DNA of 64,000 nucleotides from Janthinobacterium psychrotolerans. GTDB lineage: Bacteria > Pseudomonadota > Gammaproteobacteria > Burkholderiales > Burkholderiaceae_D. The stretch is from assembly GCF_001677885.1 (NCBI RefSeq), contig NZ_LOCQ01000050.1, forward strand, positions 62,001 through 126,000, in the 5' to 3' direction. The position numbers were made by a program, and so were the translations under genes. This document shows positions 18,813 to 28,582 of the stretch, in pieces. The notes below the pieces were generated by a model. It had not been told where the DNA came from and searched no databases. It saw only the letters and a program-made list of their open reading frames with translations. Every line of letters starts with the position of its first letter. Position 1 is the first letter of the stretch.

Positions 18813-19904
18813 TTATGGCAAAGGCAAAACAATCCTGAAATCGGTATATCCAGGCCGGCTTTCGCATTCGATCACGCCCAGGTGCTGTTGCACGAAGGTC
18901 TGTGCCAAGGTCAGTCCCAATCCGCTGCCGCCTTCCCGTCCCGACACCAGCGGGTAGAAAATCCGGTCACGGATCTGGGGTGCGATGCCCGGTCCATTGT
19001 CAATGATATGCAAGTCTAATGCCAGGCCGTAACGGACCTTCGCCAGGGTCACCTGGCGCGCCACGCGGGTCTTGAAAATCAGTTCGGCGTCGCCCGCTTC
19101 GATGCGGTCGGACAAGGCTTGCGCCGCGTTGTGGGCGATGTTCAATACGGTCTGGATCAGCTGCTCCTTGTCGCCGCGGAACTCGGGAATCGAGGCGTCG
19201 TAGTCGCGCGAGATGGTCAGGCCGCTGGGAAACTCGGCCAGGATCAGGCTGCGCACGCGCTCGCACACCTCGTGGATATTGACGTCGCCGACGATGTGCG
19301 GGCGGCGGTGCGGCGCCAGCAGGCGGTCGACCAGGGTCTGCAGCCGGTCCGCTTCCTTGATGATGACCTGCGTGTATTCGCGCAGTTCACTGAGGTGCAG
19401 CGCCGGCAGTTCCAGTTCCAGCAGCTGGGCCGCGCCGCGGATGCCGCCCAGCGGATTCTTGATTTCGTGCGCCAGGTTGCGAATCAGCTCCTTGTTGACC
19501 TGGCTCTGGTCGAGGATGCGCTCCTCGCGGTCCAGCTTCAACTGCTGCACGTTCTCGCGCAATTCGATCAGGATGCTGTCCTCGGGACCATCGAGCGCAC
19601 TGATGATGCTGTGCACGCGCAAGGGGTCGCGCCCCAGGCGCTCGAGGCTCAGGTCCTGGCGCAGGTCGGAAAACTTGTGTTCGCGGGCCTGGGCGCAGAT
19701 GCCGGCCAGCTCGTCCGGGTTGGAGAACAGGGCCGTCAGCTTTTGCCGCGACAGCGCTTTGAGCGAGCTTTCCAGCAGGTTTTCCGCCGCCGCGTTGGCG
19801 TAGCTGATGCGGCCCTCGTGGTCCAGCACGATCACGGCCGAGGCCAGCAGGTCGAGTCCGGCCAGGTGCGGCGGACGGAACGCAGGGGGGTGGGAATCGG
19901 TCAT
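18813..19904 (-). CDS. ntrB: Nitrogen regulation sensor kinase NtrB
   Basis: NtrB phosphorylates NtrC under nitrogen limitation and dephosphorylates it when bound by PII. The 363-residue cytoplasmic protein has an N-terminal PAS domain (SAVIVLDHEGRISYANAAAE). Phospho-His146 is in NLAHEIKNPLGGIRGAAQLL, typical of the NtrB subgroup. The ATPase domain has NIAHNAAQAL, DNGPGIAP and GREGGSGLGLTLAQ. Its start overlaps the stop of the DUF4124 gene by four bases (ATGA), indicating translational coupling. Order on the minus strand is glnA, DUF4124, ntrB, ntrC. A terminator after glnA suggests that ntrBC transcription is partly independent of the glnA promoter. Confidence 0.96.
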   Translation of the reverse strand: MTDSHPPAFRPPHLAGLDLLASAVIVLDHEGRISYANAAAENLLESSLKALSRQKLTALFSNPDELAGICAQAREHKFSDLRQDLSLERLGRDPLRVHSIISALDGPEDSILIELRENVQQLKLDREERILDQSQVNKELIRNLAHEIKNPLGGIRGAAQLLELELPALHLSELREYTQVIIKEADRLQTLVDRLLAPHRRPHIVGDVNIHEVCERVRSLILAEFPSGLTISRDYDASIPEFRGDKEQLIQTVLNIAHNAAQALSDRIEAGDAELIFKTRVARQVTLAKVRYGLALDLHIIDNGPGIAPQIRDRIFYPLVSGREGGSGLGLTLAQTFVQQHLGVIECESRPGYTDFRIVLPLP

Positions 19905-20413
19905 CGGATATTCGCAATCTCTCGTTTCAAGGCCTCGACGTTTTGCTGCGTCCGGCTGAGGTTGTCTTTCAATTGGGCCACCCGCTCCTGGTACTTGGCA
20001 TAGTTGCGCTCGTTACCCTGGCGTTCAGGCTGGCCCTGGTTGAATTCCTGGCGCTGCGCGGCCAGCTTCTGCTCTTCGCTGCGCAGCTCGTCCTGCAGGA
20101 TCTGGCGCCGGTCCAGGTCGCGCGCGCGCTGCTCGGCACCGTCGACGCGGGGAAAGTTGCCCGTGCCACTCGCAGGCGCCGCAGCGGCCGGCGGCAATGC
20201 CGTCCTGGCGGCGGGCGCGGCCACCGGTGCGCTGCGGCGCGGCGGTTCGCTCATGGCGCCGGGCAGATCGAGCAGCTTGCAGGCCGCGTTTTCGCGCTTG
20301 TCGGTATACGTTTTATGGCCCCCGGCGTCGCTGCACACATACAATTGTGCATGCGCCTGGCTGGCGGCGCCCAGCAGGGCCGCCGCCAGCGCCATCCTGT
20401 AATGCTTGTTCAC
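19901..20413 (-). CDS. DUF4124-domain periplasmic protein in the gln-ntr cluster
   Basis: This 170-residue protein has a signal peptide cleaved near AHAQ. A DUF4124 segment follows (LYVCSDAGGHKTYTDKRENAAC) with two cysteines likely to form a disulphide. An Ala/Pro-rich linker then leads to a long charged coiled coil (about 95-170, rich in Arg, Glu and Gln). The DUF4124 family has no known function, but placement between glnA and ntrB is common in betaproteobacteria (background knowledge). The gene overlaps ntrB by four bases. A role in nitrogen control is not shown by sequence, and cotranscription alone may explain its position. Confidence 0.82.
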   Translation of the reverse strand: MNKHYRMALAAALLGAASQAHAQLYVCSDAGGHKTYTDKRENAACKLLDLPGAMSEPPRRSAPVAAPAARTALPPAAAAPASGTGNFPRVDGAEQRARDLDRRQILQDELRSEEQKLAAQRQEFNQGQPERQGNERNYAKYQERVAQLKDNLSRTQQNVEALKREIANIR

Positions 20414-20478
20414 GTTCCACTCCTGTCAGCTCTCACGGTACCGGGCCGACTATACAACATCGCAGTGGCGCGATTCAT

Positions 20479-20517
20479 AAAAAAACGCGGGCAAGACCGA
20501 TCGCCTCACCCGCGTTT
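20479..20517 (-). terminator. Terminator after glnA
   Basis: Arms aacgcgggc and acccgcgtt-like sequence form a stem ending, on the minus strand, in seven Ts, about 40 bases past the glnA stop. A second perfect hairpin (atgccggc/gccggcat, 20524-20545) stands just before it without a T-run. It probably protects the glnA 3' end. Confidence 0.8.
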
Positions 20518-20554
20518 CTGTTGATGCCGGCATACAAGCCGGCATGACGCCCGC

Positions 20555-21970
20555 TTACAGCGAGTAGTACATGTCGAACTCGGCAGGGTGCGTGGTCATG
20601 CGCATGCGCTGCACGTCCTGCATTTTCAGTTCCAGGTAGGCATCGATCATCGAATCGCTGAATACGCCGCCACGGGTCAGGAACTCGCGGTCCTTGTCCA
20701 GGGCGTCCAGGGCTTCTTCCAGCGACGCGCAGACGGTAGGGATCAGTGCATCTTCCTCAGGCGGCAGATGGTACAGATCTTTCGAGGCGGCTTCGCCCGG
20801 ATGGATCTTGTTGGCAACACCGTCCAGGCCGGCCATCAGCAGTGCGGCGAAGCACAGGTATGGGTTGGCCAGTGGATCCGGGAAACGTGCTTCGACGCGG
20901 CGGCCTTTTGGATTGGCGACGTGCGGAATACGGATCGAGGCGGAACGGTTCTTCGCCGAGTACGCCAGTTTCACCGGTGCTTCGTAGCCTGGCACCAGGC
21001 GCTTGTACGAGTTGGTGCCCGGGTTGGTGATCGCGTTCAGGGCCTTGGCGTGCTTGATGATGCCGCCGATGTAGTACAGGGCGAAATCGGACAGACCGGC
21101 ATAGCCGTCGCCGGCGAACAGGTTCTTGCCGTCTTTCCATACCGACTGGTGCACGTGCATGCCCGAACCGTTGTCGCCAACGATCGGTTTCGGCATGAAG
21201 GTGGCGGTCTTGCCATAGCTGTGCGCCACGTTCCAGACCACGTATTTCAGGTTTTGCGTCCAGTCGGCGCGCTCGACCAGGGTCGAGAACTTGGTGCCGA
21301 TTTCGTTCTGGCCGGCGCCGGCGACTTCATGGTGGTGCACTTCGACCGGGATGCCCAGGGATTCGAGGATCAGGCACATTTCCGAACGCATGTCCTGGAA
21401 GCTGTCCACTGGTGGCACCGGGAAGTAACCGCCCTTGACGGTCGGACGGTGGCCGCTGTTGCCGCCTTCGATGTCCTTGCCGGTCGACCACGAACCTTCG
21501 TCCGAACCGATCTTGACGAAGCAGCCCGACATGTCGATTTTCCAGCGCACGCTGTCGAAGATGAAGAATTCCGGCTCCGGGCCGAAGTAGGCGGTGTCGC
21601 CCATGCCCGACGATTTCAGGTAGGCTTCGGCGCGTTTCGCGATCGAGCGCGGGTCGCGGTCATAGCCCTTGCCGTCCGACGGTTCGATCACGTCGCACTG
21701 CATGAACAGCGTGGTTTCTTCCATGAACGGGTCGATATTGGCGGTGCTTGGATCCGGCAGCAAAATCATGTCGGACGCTTCAATGCCCTTCCAGCCAGCG
21801 ATCGAGGAGCCGTCAAAGGCGTGGCCCGATTCGAATTTGTCCATGTCGAAGTGCGACACGGGCACCGTTACGTGCTGCTCTTTACCACGGGTGTCGGCAA
21901 AGCGGAAATCAACGAATTTGACTTCGTTCTCTTCTACCATCTTCAAGACTTCTGCGGCTGTCATTGCCAT
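20555..21970 (-). CDS. glnA: Glutamine synthetase, type I (GlnA)
   Basis: It forms glutamine from glutamate, ammonia and ATP and is the main ammonia-assimilating enzyme, a dodecamer. The 471-residue length is typical of GSI-beta. Motifs seen are FDGSSIAGW, the Mg-binding [24 protein letters not shown], the ATP-binding [25 protein letters not shown] and the adenylylation loop DLYHLPPEE with Tyr400. That tyrosine is the target of GlnE, encoded at the left edge of the window. Transcription should come from the sigma-54 promoter at 22069-22086, leaving a leader of about 90 bases. A terminator separates glnA from the downstream ntr genes. Confidence 0.98.
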   Translation of the reverse strand: MAMTAAEVLKMVEENEVKFVDFRFADTRGKEQHVTVPVSHFDMDKFESGHAFDGSSIAGWKGIEASDMILLPDPSTANIDPFMEETTLFMQCDVIEPSDGKGYDRDPRSIAKRAEAYLKSSGMGDTAYFGPEPEFFIFDSVRWKIDMSGCFVKIGSDEGSWSTGKDIEGGNSGHRPTVKGGYFPVPPVDSFQDMRSEMCLILESLGIPVEVHHHEVAGAGQNEIGTKFSTLVERADWTQNLKYVVWNVAHSYGKTATFMPKPIVGDNGSGMHVHQSVWKDGKNLFAGDGYAGLSDFALYYIGGIIKHAKALNAITNPGTNSYKRLVPGYEAPVKLAYSAKNRSASIRIPHVANPKGRRVEARFPDPLANPYLCFAALLMAGLDGVANKIHPGEAASKDLYHLPPEEDALIPTVCASLEEALDALDKDREFLTRGGVFSDSMIDAYLELKMQDVQRMRMTTHPAEFDMYYSL

Positions 21971-22068
21971 GCGTATCTCCTAAATGAATGTGGGGTGAGC
22001 CGACCTGAATGCGTCCGGGCTGATGAAGCGAAGCAAAGATTGCGTGCCACCAAAACTCACAGGAATCA

Positions 22069-22086
22069 TAGCAGATTCCATGCCAG
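22069..22086 (-). promoter_or_regulatory. Sigma-54 (-24/-12) promoter of glnA
   Basis: On the minus strand CTGGCATGGAATCTGCT fits the sigma-54 consensus TGGCAC-N5-TTGC, with GG and GC separated by exactly ten bases. It lies about 100 bases before the glnA start and below the NtrC sites. Confidence 0.75.
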
Positions 22087-22184
22087 CTTTTAAGTAGTAG
22101 TCACCGGCACTGGCAAAGCATGGCTATCCCCGTAAAAGCTTCAACGACGTTATTTTTTAAGTCCGTCTTGCGCCAAATCAAAAA

Positions 22185-22201
22185 TGCACCATGCAAGTGC
22201 G
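22185..22201 (-). promoter_or_regulatory. NtrC-binding site (proximal) upstream of glnA
   Basis: GCACC-ATGCA-AGTGC matches the NtrC dyad GCACY-N5-RGTGC. It is about 100 bases upstream of the sigma-54 promoter. A half-site (gcacc at 22215-22219) lies between this and the distal site. Confidence 0.65.
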
Positions 22202-22252
22202 CAAAACAAATAATGCACCATTTTGCAGCGTTTATTTGAAAACCATGGAAAA

Positions 22253-22269
22253 TGCACGCTGATGGTGCA
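22253..22269 (-). promoter_or_regulatory. NtrC-binding site (distal) upstream of glnA
   Basis: TGCACgctgatgGTGCA is a perfect dyad with TGCAC arms, the strongest NtrC-like site here. It is about 170 bases upstream of the sigma-54 promoter, in enhancer position. It also lies just upstream of the divergent rhodanese gene. Confidence 0.7.
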
Positions 22270-22355
22270 CTGCCCGCTGTCGGTTGCGGTGCGCCATCGC
22301 CGCACTATAATTGCTCACATCGCCGTCCCCACCGATTCCCACACAGGAGCACATC

Positions 22356-22817
22356 ATGAGCACCGCCGCCGACATCCTGAACCTTGCCCGCAGCCGCGCC
22401 AACGAGGGCACGCCATATGCGGGCGCCGTCACGCCACAGGAAGCCTATGAGCTGTTGCAGCGCGATCCCGCCGTCAAGCTGATCGACGTGCGCACCAATG
22501 CCGAGCGCGACTGGGTCGGCCGGGTCGATATCGCCGATACCCAGCATGGCGCGGTGCAGTGGGCCACCTATCCGGGCGGCGTGCCCAATCCCGACTTCAT
22601 GCAGCAACTGGCCAGCCAGGCCGGCCAGGACCAGGTGCTGCTGTTCCTGTGCCGCTCCGGCGTGCGCTCGCGCCACGCGGCCAAGCTGGCCACCGAACAT
22701 GGCTACGCAAACTGTTATGACATCCTGGAAGGTTTTGAAGGCGACAAGGACGCCGATGGCCACCGCAAGGCAATCGGCGGCTGGTGCAAGGCCGGCCTGC
22801 CCTGGCTGGGGGCCTGA
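22356..22817 (+). CDS. Single-domain rhodanese-like sulfurtransferase
   Basis: The start ATG 22356 follows a CAGGAG site. The 153-residue cytoplasmic protein has one rhodanese domain: VTPQEAYELLQRDPAVKLID with VRTNAERDWVG, and the active-site loop LCRSGVRS whose Cys would carry the persulfide. The closing motif is YDILEGFEGD. Such proteins transfer sulfane sulfur to acceptors such as cyanide or thiols; the physiological acceptor is unknown. It is divergent from glnA and shares its regulatory region. A perfect small palindrome (22822-22838) follows the stop. Confidence 0.9.
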   Translation: MSTAADILNLARSRANEGTPYAGAVTPQEAYELLQRDPAVKLIDVRTNAERDWVGRVDIADTQHGAVQWATYPGGVPNPDFMQQLASQAGQDQVLLFLCRSGVRSRHAAKLATEHGYANCYDILEGFEGDKDADGHRKAIGGWCKAGLPWLGA

Positions 22818-22900
22818 AGCCGCTGTTAATAACAGCGCAACAGCGCCAATTCTCCTCGCCCACCGGAACGCGCGGCCGCGCTGGTCGGGCAAGCTGTCGC

Positions 22901-24268
22901 TTACTCTGGTATAGCCTCGGTCGCGTGCTCGCCCATCAGGCTCAGGATGCGCTTGCGCACGAAATTGATATGGCTGCGCAAGCCGTACAGTCCATCGGCA
23001 AACGACAGCGGTATCGAGATCTGGTTGACCATCTCTTCGATCTCGTCCAGGCGCTGCAATTGTTCCGCATACACCTGCGCGCGGCGCTGCCCCGGCACGT
23101 CTTCCAGCGCCTGCTCCACCGTGCGCAGCTGGCCGTACCAGCGGTACACGCGCGAGCGGATGCGCCACACATACAGCGGCGGCACCACGCGCGACAGCGG
23201 CAAGATCAGCGCACCCAGCGCCACCACGAGCACCCACATGCGGTCAAAAAAATTGGCCAGCCAGAAGCTCATGTAGCGCTGCAGCACCGGTGCGCCATCC
23301 TTGTAGAATTTCAGCGCTTCGGGCGCCACCGGAATTTCCGTGTAGCGCGCCGACGGAAACTGGCCCTGCTGCTGGAACCAGCCGGTGCCGCCATGGATGC
23401 TTGCGGCCGCCTGCACGAACAAGTCGACCAGCGCCGGATGCAAGTCCTCACGCGCCACCAGGGTGGCGGTCGGCGCGATCAGGTGATAATCCTGCGCCGG
23501 GATATTGCGCCCCAGGTCGACAATGCCGCGCGGCAGCACCACATGCGTCAGGAAAGGCAGGCGCCGCGTGTACGCCTCGGCCTGCGAAAAATCGAACAGC
23601 CGGATGCCCGGCGTTTGCAGCAGCATCTGGATCAGCGGCGCTTCCGGCGCCGAGCTGAACACCAGGCCGTCGATGCGCCCTTCCAGCAGTTCCACCGTGG
23701 CCGGCGTGTTTTGCAGCGCGCTGACCGTCAGTTCATTCGGCTCGACGCCATTGACAGCCAGCAGTTGCCGGAACAGGCCCGGCACGCCCGTGCCCTCCGG
23801 CCCGAGGTTGATCTTCATGCCGCGCAATTGCGTCAGCTCCGTGACCGCCTTATCCTCGCGCAGGAACAGCCAGACCGGTTCTGTAAACAGGCTGCCCAGG
23901 GAAATCAGGCCGTGGCGTTCGGCATCGGCGTGTTCGGTCGAGCCGCTTTGCACGAAGGCGATATCGGTGGTGCCGCTGTTTAAGCGCTGCAGGTTTTCCT
24001 GCGACCCCAGCGAAGGCTGCAAGCCGACCTTGACGCCGTGCCTGGCCAGGGTGGCCGCATACTTTTTGCCGAACTCTTCGTAAGCGCTGTTGTCCTGCCC
24101 GGTGGACAGTCGCACCTGGCGCGGCGGCGCCGGATCGACCAGCCAGTAGGCCAGCGCGCAGACGGCTGCGATCAGCAGCAAGGTGGGGCCGGCGGCGGCG
24201 AGAAAGTCGCGTATGGAAAAACGGCTGAACGCGAGGATTTTGGACATATGGTGGCGCATGGGTTTCAT
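22901..24268 (-). CDS. Membrane-anchored TAXI-type TRAP solute-binding protein
   Basis: The 455-residue protein begins with an uncleaved-looking transmembrane helix (about 26-45). The TAXI solute-binding domain follows: [58 protein letters not shown] and [15 protein letters not shown]. It recognises small organic acids or amino acids in known members. A second transmembrane helix near 345-365 precedes a basic, helical C-terminal region of about 90 residues, unlike ordinary periplasmic TAXI proteins. No DctM/DctQ-type permease gene is next to it, so it may sense rather than transport. ATG 24268 or ATG 24247 could be the start. Confidence 0.85.
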   Translation of the reverse strand: MKPMRHHMSKILAFSRFSIRDFLAAAGPTLLLIAAVCALAYWLVDPAPPRQVRLSTGQDNSAYEEFGKKYAATLARHGVKVGLQPSLGSQENLQRLNSGTTDIAFVQSGSTEHADAERHGLISLGSLFTEPVWLFLREDKAVTELTQLRGMKINLGPEGTGVPGLFRQLLAVNGVEPNELTVSALQNTPATVELLEGRIDGLVFSSAPEAPLIQMLLQTPGIRLFDFSQAEAYTRRLPFLTHVVLPRGIVDLGRNIPAQDYHLIAPTATLVAREDLHPALVDLFVQAAASIHGGTGWFQQQGQFPSARYTEIPVAPEALKFYKDGAPVLQRYMSFWLANFFDRMWVLVVALGALILPLSRVVPPLYVWRIRSRVYRWYGQLRTVEQALEDVPGQRRAQVYAEQLQRLDEIEEMVNQISIPLSFADGLYGLRSHINFVRKRILSLMGEHATEAIPE

Positions 24269-24358
24269 GGGGGGCTACCATGCCAAGAAATGGACGACTA
24301 TGCAAGCGGCTTTCGCGTGCGCTACATTGGCAGTCCTGCCATCTGTACGGAGCCATAC

Positions 24359-24964
24359 ATGTTGCATATCCTCGGCAAAGCCGCCTCGATCAATGTCCGC
24401 AAGGTGTTGTGGACCTGCGAAGAACTGCACCTGCCCTACGAACGCGAAGACTGGGGCAGCGGCTTTCGCACCACCCACGACCCGGCGTTCCTGGCGCTCA
24501 ATCCCAACGCGATGGTGCCGGTGCTGCGCGACGGCGAACTGGTGCTGTGGGAATCGAACACCATCTGCCGCTACCTGTGTGCGCGCGAAGGCCGCGACGA
24601 CCTGCTGCCGGTGGACCCGCGAGGGCGCGCCGAAGTGGAAAAATGGATGGACTGGCAGATGGGCGAGCTGAACAATTCATGGCGCTATGCCTTCATGTCG
24701 CTGGTGCGCCAGAGTCCGGCGCACCAGGACGCGACGCAGCTGGCGGCCGGCATTGCAGGCTGGAACGCCATGATGGGCGTGCTGGAACAGCAGCTGCAGC
24801 GCACCGGCGCGCATGTCTGCGGCGAGCGCTTCACCGTGGCCGATATCGTGCTGGGCCTGTCCGTCAAGCGCTGGCTGATGGCGCCGCTGCCGCATCCCGA
24901 CTACCCTGCGATCGCCGCCTATCATGCGCGCCTGGCGCACAAGACGGCGGCGTTCGCAGGCTAA
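24359..24964 (+). CDS. Glutathione S-transferase family protein
   Basis: This 201-residue protein has an N-terminal thioredoxin-like domain ([40 protein letters not shown], in which ES binds the glutathione gamma-glutamyl group). The all-helical C-terminal domain includes the N-capping motif [12 protein letters not shown]. The catalytic residue of the N-terminal helix is probably Ser rather than Tyr, as in many bacterial GSTs. The substrate cannot be predicted. The ATG at 24359 is the natural start for the beta-alpha-beta fold. Its stop overlaps that of the convergent PBP gene by a few bases, so there is no room for a terminator. Confidence 0.92.
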   Translation: MLHILGKAASINVRKVLWTCEELHLPYEREDWGSGFRTTHDPAFLALNPNAMVPVLRDGELVLWESNTICRYLCAREGRDDLLPVDPRGRAEVEKWMDWQMGELNNSWRYAFMSLVRQSPAHQDATQLAAGIAGWNAMMGVLEQQLQRTGAHVCGERFTVADIVLGLSVKRWLMAPLPHPDYPAIAAYHARLAHKTAAFAG

Positions 24965-27900
24965 TTGAGAGACTGTTTGACCGGCAGTTTGTCGGCCTGT
25001 TTGACGGGCTGCTTGTCCGCCTGTTTGACCGGCGGTTTGGCTGGCTGCTTGTCCGCCTGTTTGACCGGTTGTTTGACCGGCGGCTTGGCAGCCGGCGTGA
25101 CTGGCGGCGTGACCGGCGGTTTGAGCGCAGCACGGACCGGCGCATCCGGATCGATCAGCGGCATCAGGCTGGGCGCCAGCGACACCAGCAACTGCACCGG
25201 CAAGGCGCTGGTGAAGTCGTAGTTTTTCGACTCCGGCCCACGCACATAGGCCGTCATGCTGCCATAGAAGCGTTCGCCGATATTGAACACGAACGTGGCC
25301 GAGCGGTTCACGTAGCGCGACTCGATCAGGCGGCCGCCGGCGCCATACACGTCGAAGCGCTGGTCGCCGGTACCGGTCTTGCCGCCGACCGGAATCGGCT
25401 CGCCGTCGGCGCCTATGAAGGCGGTTTTCGCGCGCTTGGCGGTGCCGTCCGAGACCACCGCGCGGATCGCCTTGGCCACCGCGCGCGCCACGTCCGGCGA
25501 CAGCACCTGTTCGGCCTTCACGTTGGCAGCGCGCTTGACCATGGTGTCATACGGCGTGTTGGCGGCAAAATGCATGGAATCGATGCGCACGCTCGGTTTG
25601 CGCACGCCGTCGTTGATGATAATGCCCATCAACTCGGCCAGCGAAGCGGGACGGTCGGCCGAGGCGCCCAGGGTGGTGGCAAACGACGGCACCAGGGAAT
25701 CAAACGGATAACCCATCTTTTTCCACTGGCGATGAATTTCCAGAAATCCTTCGACTTCCAGCAAGTCGGCGATGCGGCGGTCCTGGGCATGCTTGCGGTG
25801 CGTGTTGAACAGCCATTTGTAGACTTCCTGGCGCTGCTTTTCGCTGGCCGCCACCATCTGCGACAAGGTCGCGCCCGGGTTCTGGCGCAGGAAAGCCACC
25901 ATCCACAATTCGAGCGGATGCACATTGGCCAGGTAGCCGCGGTCGGCCAGCGACCAGTTCTCCATCGCATACTGGTCGTACAGCTTCGCCGCGCGCTCGG
26001 GCGGCACTTCGTTTTGCGACGTCAGGTTGACGTTCAGGAAGTCGGCGAACTCGGCGCGCGTGCCCTTCGGATTGACGGTGCGGTAGATATTGGCCAGGCG
26101 CACCGGCGTTGGCCGTATGCTGGCCAGCAAGACCTTTTCCTGTTCGTCGACGCTCTTGCCGCGGTACTTCTGGTAGAAGCGGTGCAGGAATTCACGCCCT
26201 TCCTTGTCGGCAAAACGGCTCAGGTACTGCGCGCGGCGCGGATCGTCGGCGTCGGCCAGCAAGGACGCCGAGGAATCGGGCCGCGAGAACATGTAGTAGC
26301 GCGCCACGTCGCGCATCAGGCGCACGAACACCAGGTTGGTCGACTGCTGCAAGGCGTGCTGCACCGTCATGATGCGGCTGTCGTCGAGCTTGGAGAAGTT
26401 GCCGAAGTGATGCAGGCCGCCGCCCGTGAAAAAGCCTTCGCCCGGGTTGCCCGAATACTTGCGCTCCATCGCCGCTGCCAGCATGTCGGGCAGGTTGCGC
26501 GCCTCGCCCACCGGTTTCGATGCCAGATACGCGATACCCCACTGTGTCAGCATGTCCTTCGGATCGACGGCCACTTTCGACAGTTCGGCCGCCGGCATGG
26601 CGCCGTAGCGCCGCTGCAGCTGGTCGACGATATCGAGGTAGCTGACCAGGGTGCGCAGCTTGGCGGTGGAACCCAGGTCCAGCTTGGCGCCTTCGTTGAT
26701 ATCGAGCGGCTGGTCGAAGTTATCGGTCTGCACGCGCAGCAAATTGGCCTTGTCGCCTTTTTGCAGCAAGGTGAAGCTGTACACCACATTGGCCGGGTCG
26801 CCATTGCCCAGCATGCCCTTGCCGGTCAGGCCGGCCGCTTTCGCCACTTCGGGATCGCGCAATTCGCGCAAGACCTTGGTGACGGCGTTTTGCGCCTGCG
26901 CGTCAAGCGTGCTGACCACCTTCAGGTCGAGCCGGTCGAGGTTGTACAGGCGCGGGTCGCCCAGCATGCCGGCCAGGTGATTGCGCACGGCATTCGAGGC
27001 CTTGCGCGTGACGAACGAGGTGGCCGCTTCCGACTGCACGCCCGACGCCGCCGACGGACGCAATGGCTGGGCCAGCGCGGCGTCGCGCAACTGCGGCGTG
27101 ATCACGCCCGCCTGCGCCAGCAGGCGCAGGTGGCTATTGGTCAGCGCTTCGAGGTCGGCGCCGCCGGCCACCAGGTAGTGCGAGGGACGGCGCTGCGCGA
27201 TCAGCAGGCTCAGCGCCTGCTTGTAGGCCAGCGCGCTGCCCGGCTGGTCGAGCCCGGCATTGAGTTGTTTTTTGACGTCATCGAAGTTGCGGCCATACCA
27301 GACCCACATGCCGTCGCCGATGCCGTTGACTTCGCCAAAGCCGCTCTTTGCCGACAGCGGCACGGTATTGAGGTAGTTGAGGACGATCTTGCGCCGCACG
27401 GCCATGGTGTTTTCGCCATCCTGGTACGAGCGCAGGCTGGCCGACAGCATCTGGAACAGCTTGTCCTTCATGGAGCTGGTGCGGCCATCTTCCGAATGGC
27501 GGTATTTTTCGATCTGCGTGGCCAGGGTGCTGCCGCCGCCGCCGCGATGGCCGCCGACCATGTTCAGGGCCTTGTCGAGCACGGCCTTGCTCAGGCGATC
27601 CCATTCGACAGCCGGATTGCGCTCGGGCGTGCCCGGATCGAGCAGTTCGCGGTTTTCGATGAACAGCAGGCTTTGCACCAGCGCCGGCGGCGCTTCGGCA
27701 AAACCGTTGAAGGCGCGCTCGGGATAGACGGCCGAAAACAGCGGCGCGGCGCGCCAGTCGAGGATGGTCAGGCCGGCGCGGCTTTTCTCGTGGTAGGTGG
27801 CGAACACGCCCATGTCGGCCAGCTCCACCATTTTCGGCGACATGCGTGCCTGCGCCGTGACGGTATAGTCGCGCGCATTGAGCCGGCCGATATAGTCGGG

Positions 27901-28230
27901 CAGGCTGGCGTAGCCGAGCCGCTCGTCATACGGGCCATGCTGCGGATAGCGGATCGCGCCGGCGGGGCTGGCACCGGGCTCGACCTTGTAGGTCAGCTGG
28001 CGGCTCAGGCGGTTGAAAAACTCCGCCTGCAAGGCCGAGGTGCGCACTTCGCGCATGACAAACCAGGCCGCGCCGGCGATCAGCGCCAGCAGGATCAGTA
28101 CAAAAATCGGCCAGACGCGCGAACGGCGCTTCTGGCGCGGGCCGGCCGGCGGTGGCGCCTCGGGTCCGGCGGCGGGTTCTTCGGGTGGCCGTACTTGCGC
28201 ATGGGCCAGGTTGTCGCCTGTGTCTTTCAT
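24961..28230 (-). CDS. Large class A penicillin-binding-protein-like protein with degenerate glycosyltransferase domain
   Basis: The 1089-residue protein has a Pro-rich cytoplasmic tail, one transmembrane helix (39-59) and a GT51-like region (about 180-300). The transpeptidase domain has a complete serine-acyltransferase triad: S521-T-A-K524, S630-T-N and K951-T-G-T-G. In the GT51 part, GGGSTLATQ and [10 protein letters not shown] resemble family motifs, but the first catalytic motif reads [10 protein letters not shown] instead of EDxxFxxHxG, so glycan polymerisation is uncertain. About 200 extra residues occur between STN and KTG. The last 50 residues are a low-complexity Lys/Gln/Pro repeat. 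It probably acts in peptidoglycan crosslinking. Confidence 0.85.
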   Translation of the reverse strand: MKDTGDNLAHAQVRPPEEPAAGPEAPPPAGPRQKRRSRVWPIFVLILLALIAGAAWFVMREVRTSALQAEFFNRLSRQLTYKVEPGASPAGAIRYPQHGPYDERLGYASLPDYIGRLNARDYTVTAQARMSPKMVELADMGVFATYHEKSRAGLTILDWRAAPLFSAVYPERAFNGFAEAPPALVQSLLFIENRELLDPGTPERNPAVEWDRLSKAVLDKALNMVGGHRGGGGSTLATQIEKYRHSEDGRTSSMKDKLFQMLSASLRSYQDGENTMAVRRKIVLNYLNTVPLSAKSGFGEVNGIGDGMWVWYGRNFDDVKKQLNAGLDQPGSALAYKQALSLLIAQRRPSHYLVAGGADLEALTNSHLRLLAQAGVITPQLRDAALAQPLRPSAASGVQSEAATSFVTRKASNAVRNHLAGMLGDPRLYNLDRLDLKVVSTLDAQAQNAVTKVLRELRDPEVAKAAGLTGKGMLGNGDPANVVYSFTLLQKGDKANLLRVQTDNFDQPLDINEGAKLDLGSTAKLRTLVSYLDIVDQLQRRYGAMPAAELSKVAVDPKDMLTQWGIAYLASKPVGEARNLPDMLAAAMERKYSGNPGEGFFTGGGLHHFGNFSKLDDSRIMTVQHALQQSTNLVFVRLMRDVARYYMFSRPDSSASLLADADDPRRAQYLSRFADKEGREFLHRFYQKYRGKSVDEQEKVLLASIRPTPVRLANIYRTVNPKGTRAEFADFLNVNLTSQNEVPPERAAKLYDQYAMENWSLADRGYLANVHPLELWMVAFLRQNPGATLSQMVAASEKQRQEVYKWLFNTHRKHAQDRRIADLLEVEGFLEIHRQWKKMGYPFDSLVPSFATTLGASADRPASLAELMGIIINDGVRKPSVRIDSMHFAANTPYDTMVKRAANVKAEQVLSPDVARAVAKAIRAVVSDGTAKRAKTAFIGADGEPIPVGGKTGTGDQRFDVYGAGGRLIESRYVNRSATFVFNIGERFYGSMTAYVRGPESKNYDFTSALPVQLLVSLAPSLMPLIDPDAPVRAALKPPVTPPVTPAAKPPVKQPVKQADKQPAKPPVKQADKQPVKQADKLPVKQSLN
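24965..25125 (-). repeat. Degenerate in-frame repeats encoding the [10 protein letters not shown] tail
   Basis: Recurring units like gtttgaccgg and cttgtccgcctgtttgac encode tandem (K/Q)PVKQADKQP peptides at the C-terminus of the PBP-like protein. The array could vary in length by slippage. It is positively charged and could bind the cell wall or anionic polymers (inference). Confidence 0.65.
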
Positions 28231-28582
28231 GGGATGCTGGGGTCAGTTTGAATAAGGGGGTGGTTGGCGCGAGCCAGGCGGTGACGGCACATGCAGCCGG
28301 CGTGCTCTGCGCAAGATAAGGCGGTGGCCAGGCGGGGCCGGTGATGCTGCTTGCTTGACATGATATCCAGACCGGTGAATCAACAATACGCAACCAGACG
28401 CCGCCTGCCCGGGCAGGGCGGCAATGACGCAAAAGTCCTGTTCACCATTGCACCACATCGGCATGACCAGCATTGACGAGCGCGCACAAAAATTTTTCTT
28501 CCACGAAGATTTTCGCAAAAAAACAACGACCGGACTGTACGCTTCCATACATAGATGCAGGCGCGCCAGCCGCCCGCCAGCG
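28231..28582. other. Intergenic region without a recognisable gene
   Basis: It lies between the stop of the MoCF-binding protein gene and the start of the PBP-like gene, both on the minus strand, and should contain the promoter of the latter. The short frames here show no family resemblance and no ribosome site. I see no clear terminator. Confidence 0.5.

Noticed and set aside
24280-28251. 1323-codon open frame on the plus strand opposite the PBP-like gene
   Set aside because: It is antisense to a gene with clear family motifs. Its product is Arg/His/Gln-rich without any recognisable domain, which is usual for the antisense frame of GC-rich coding sequence.
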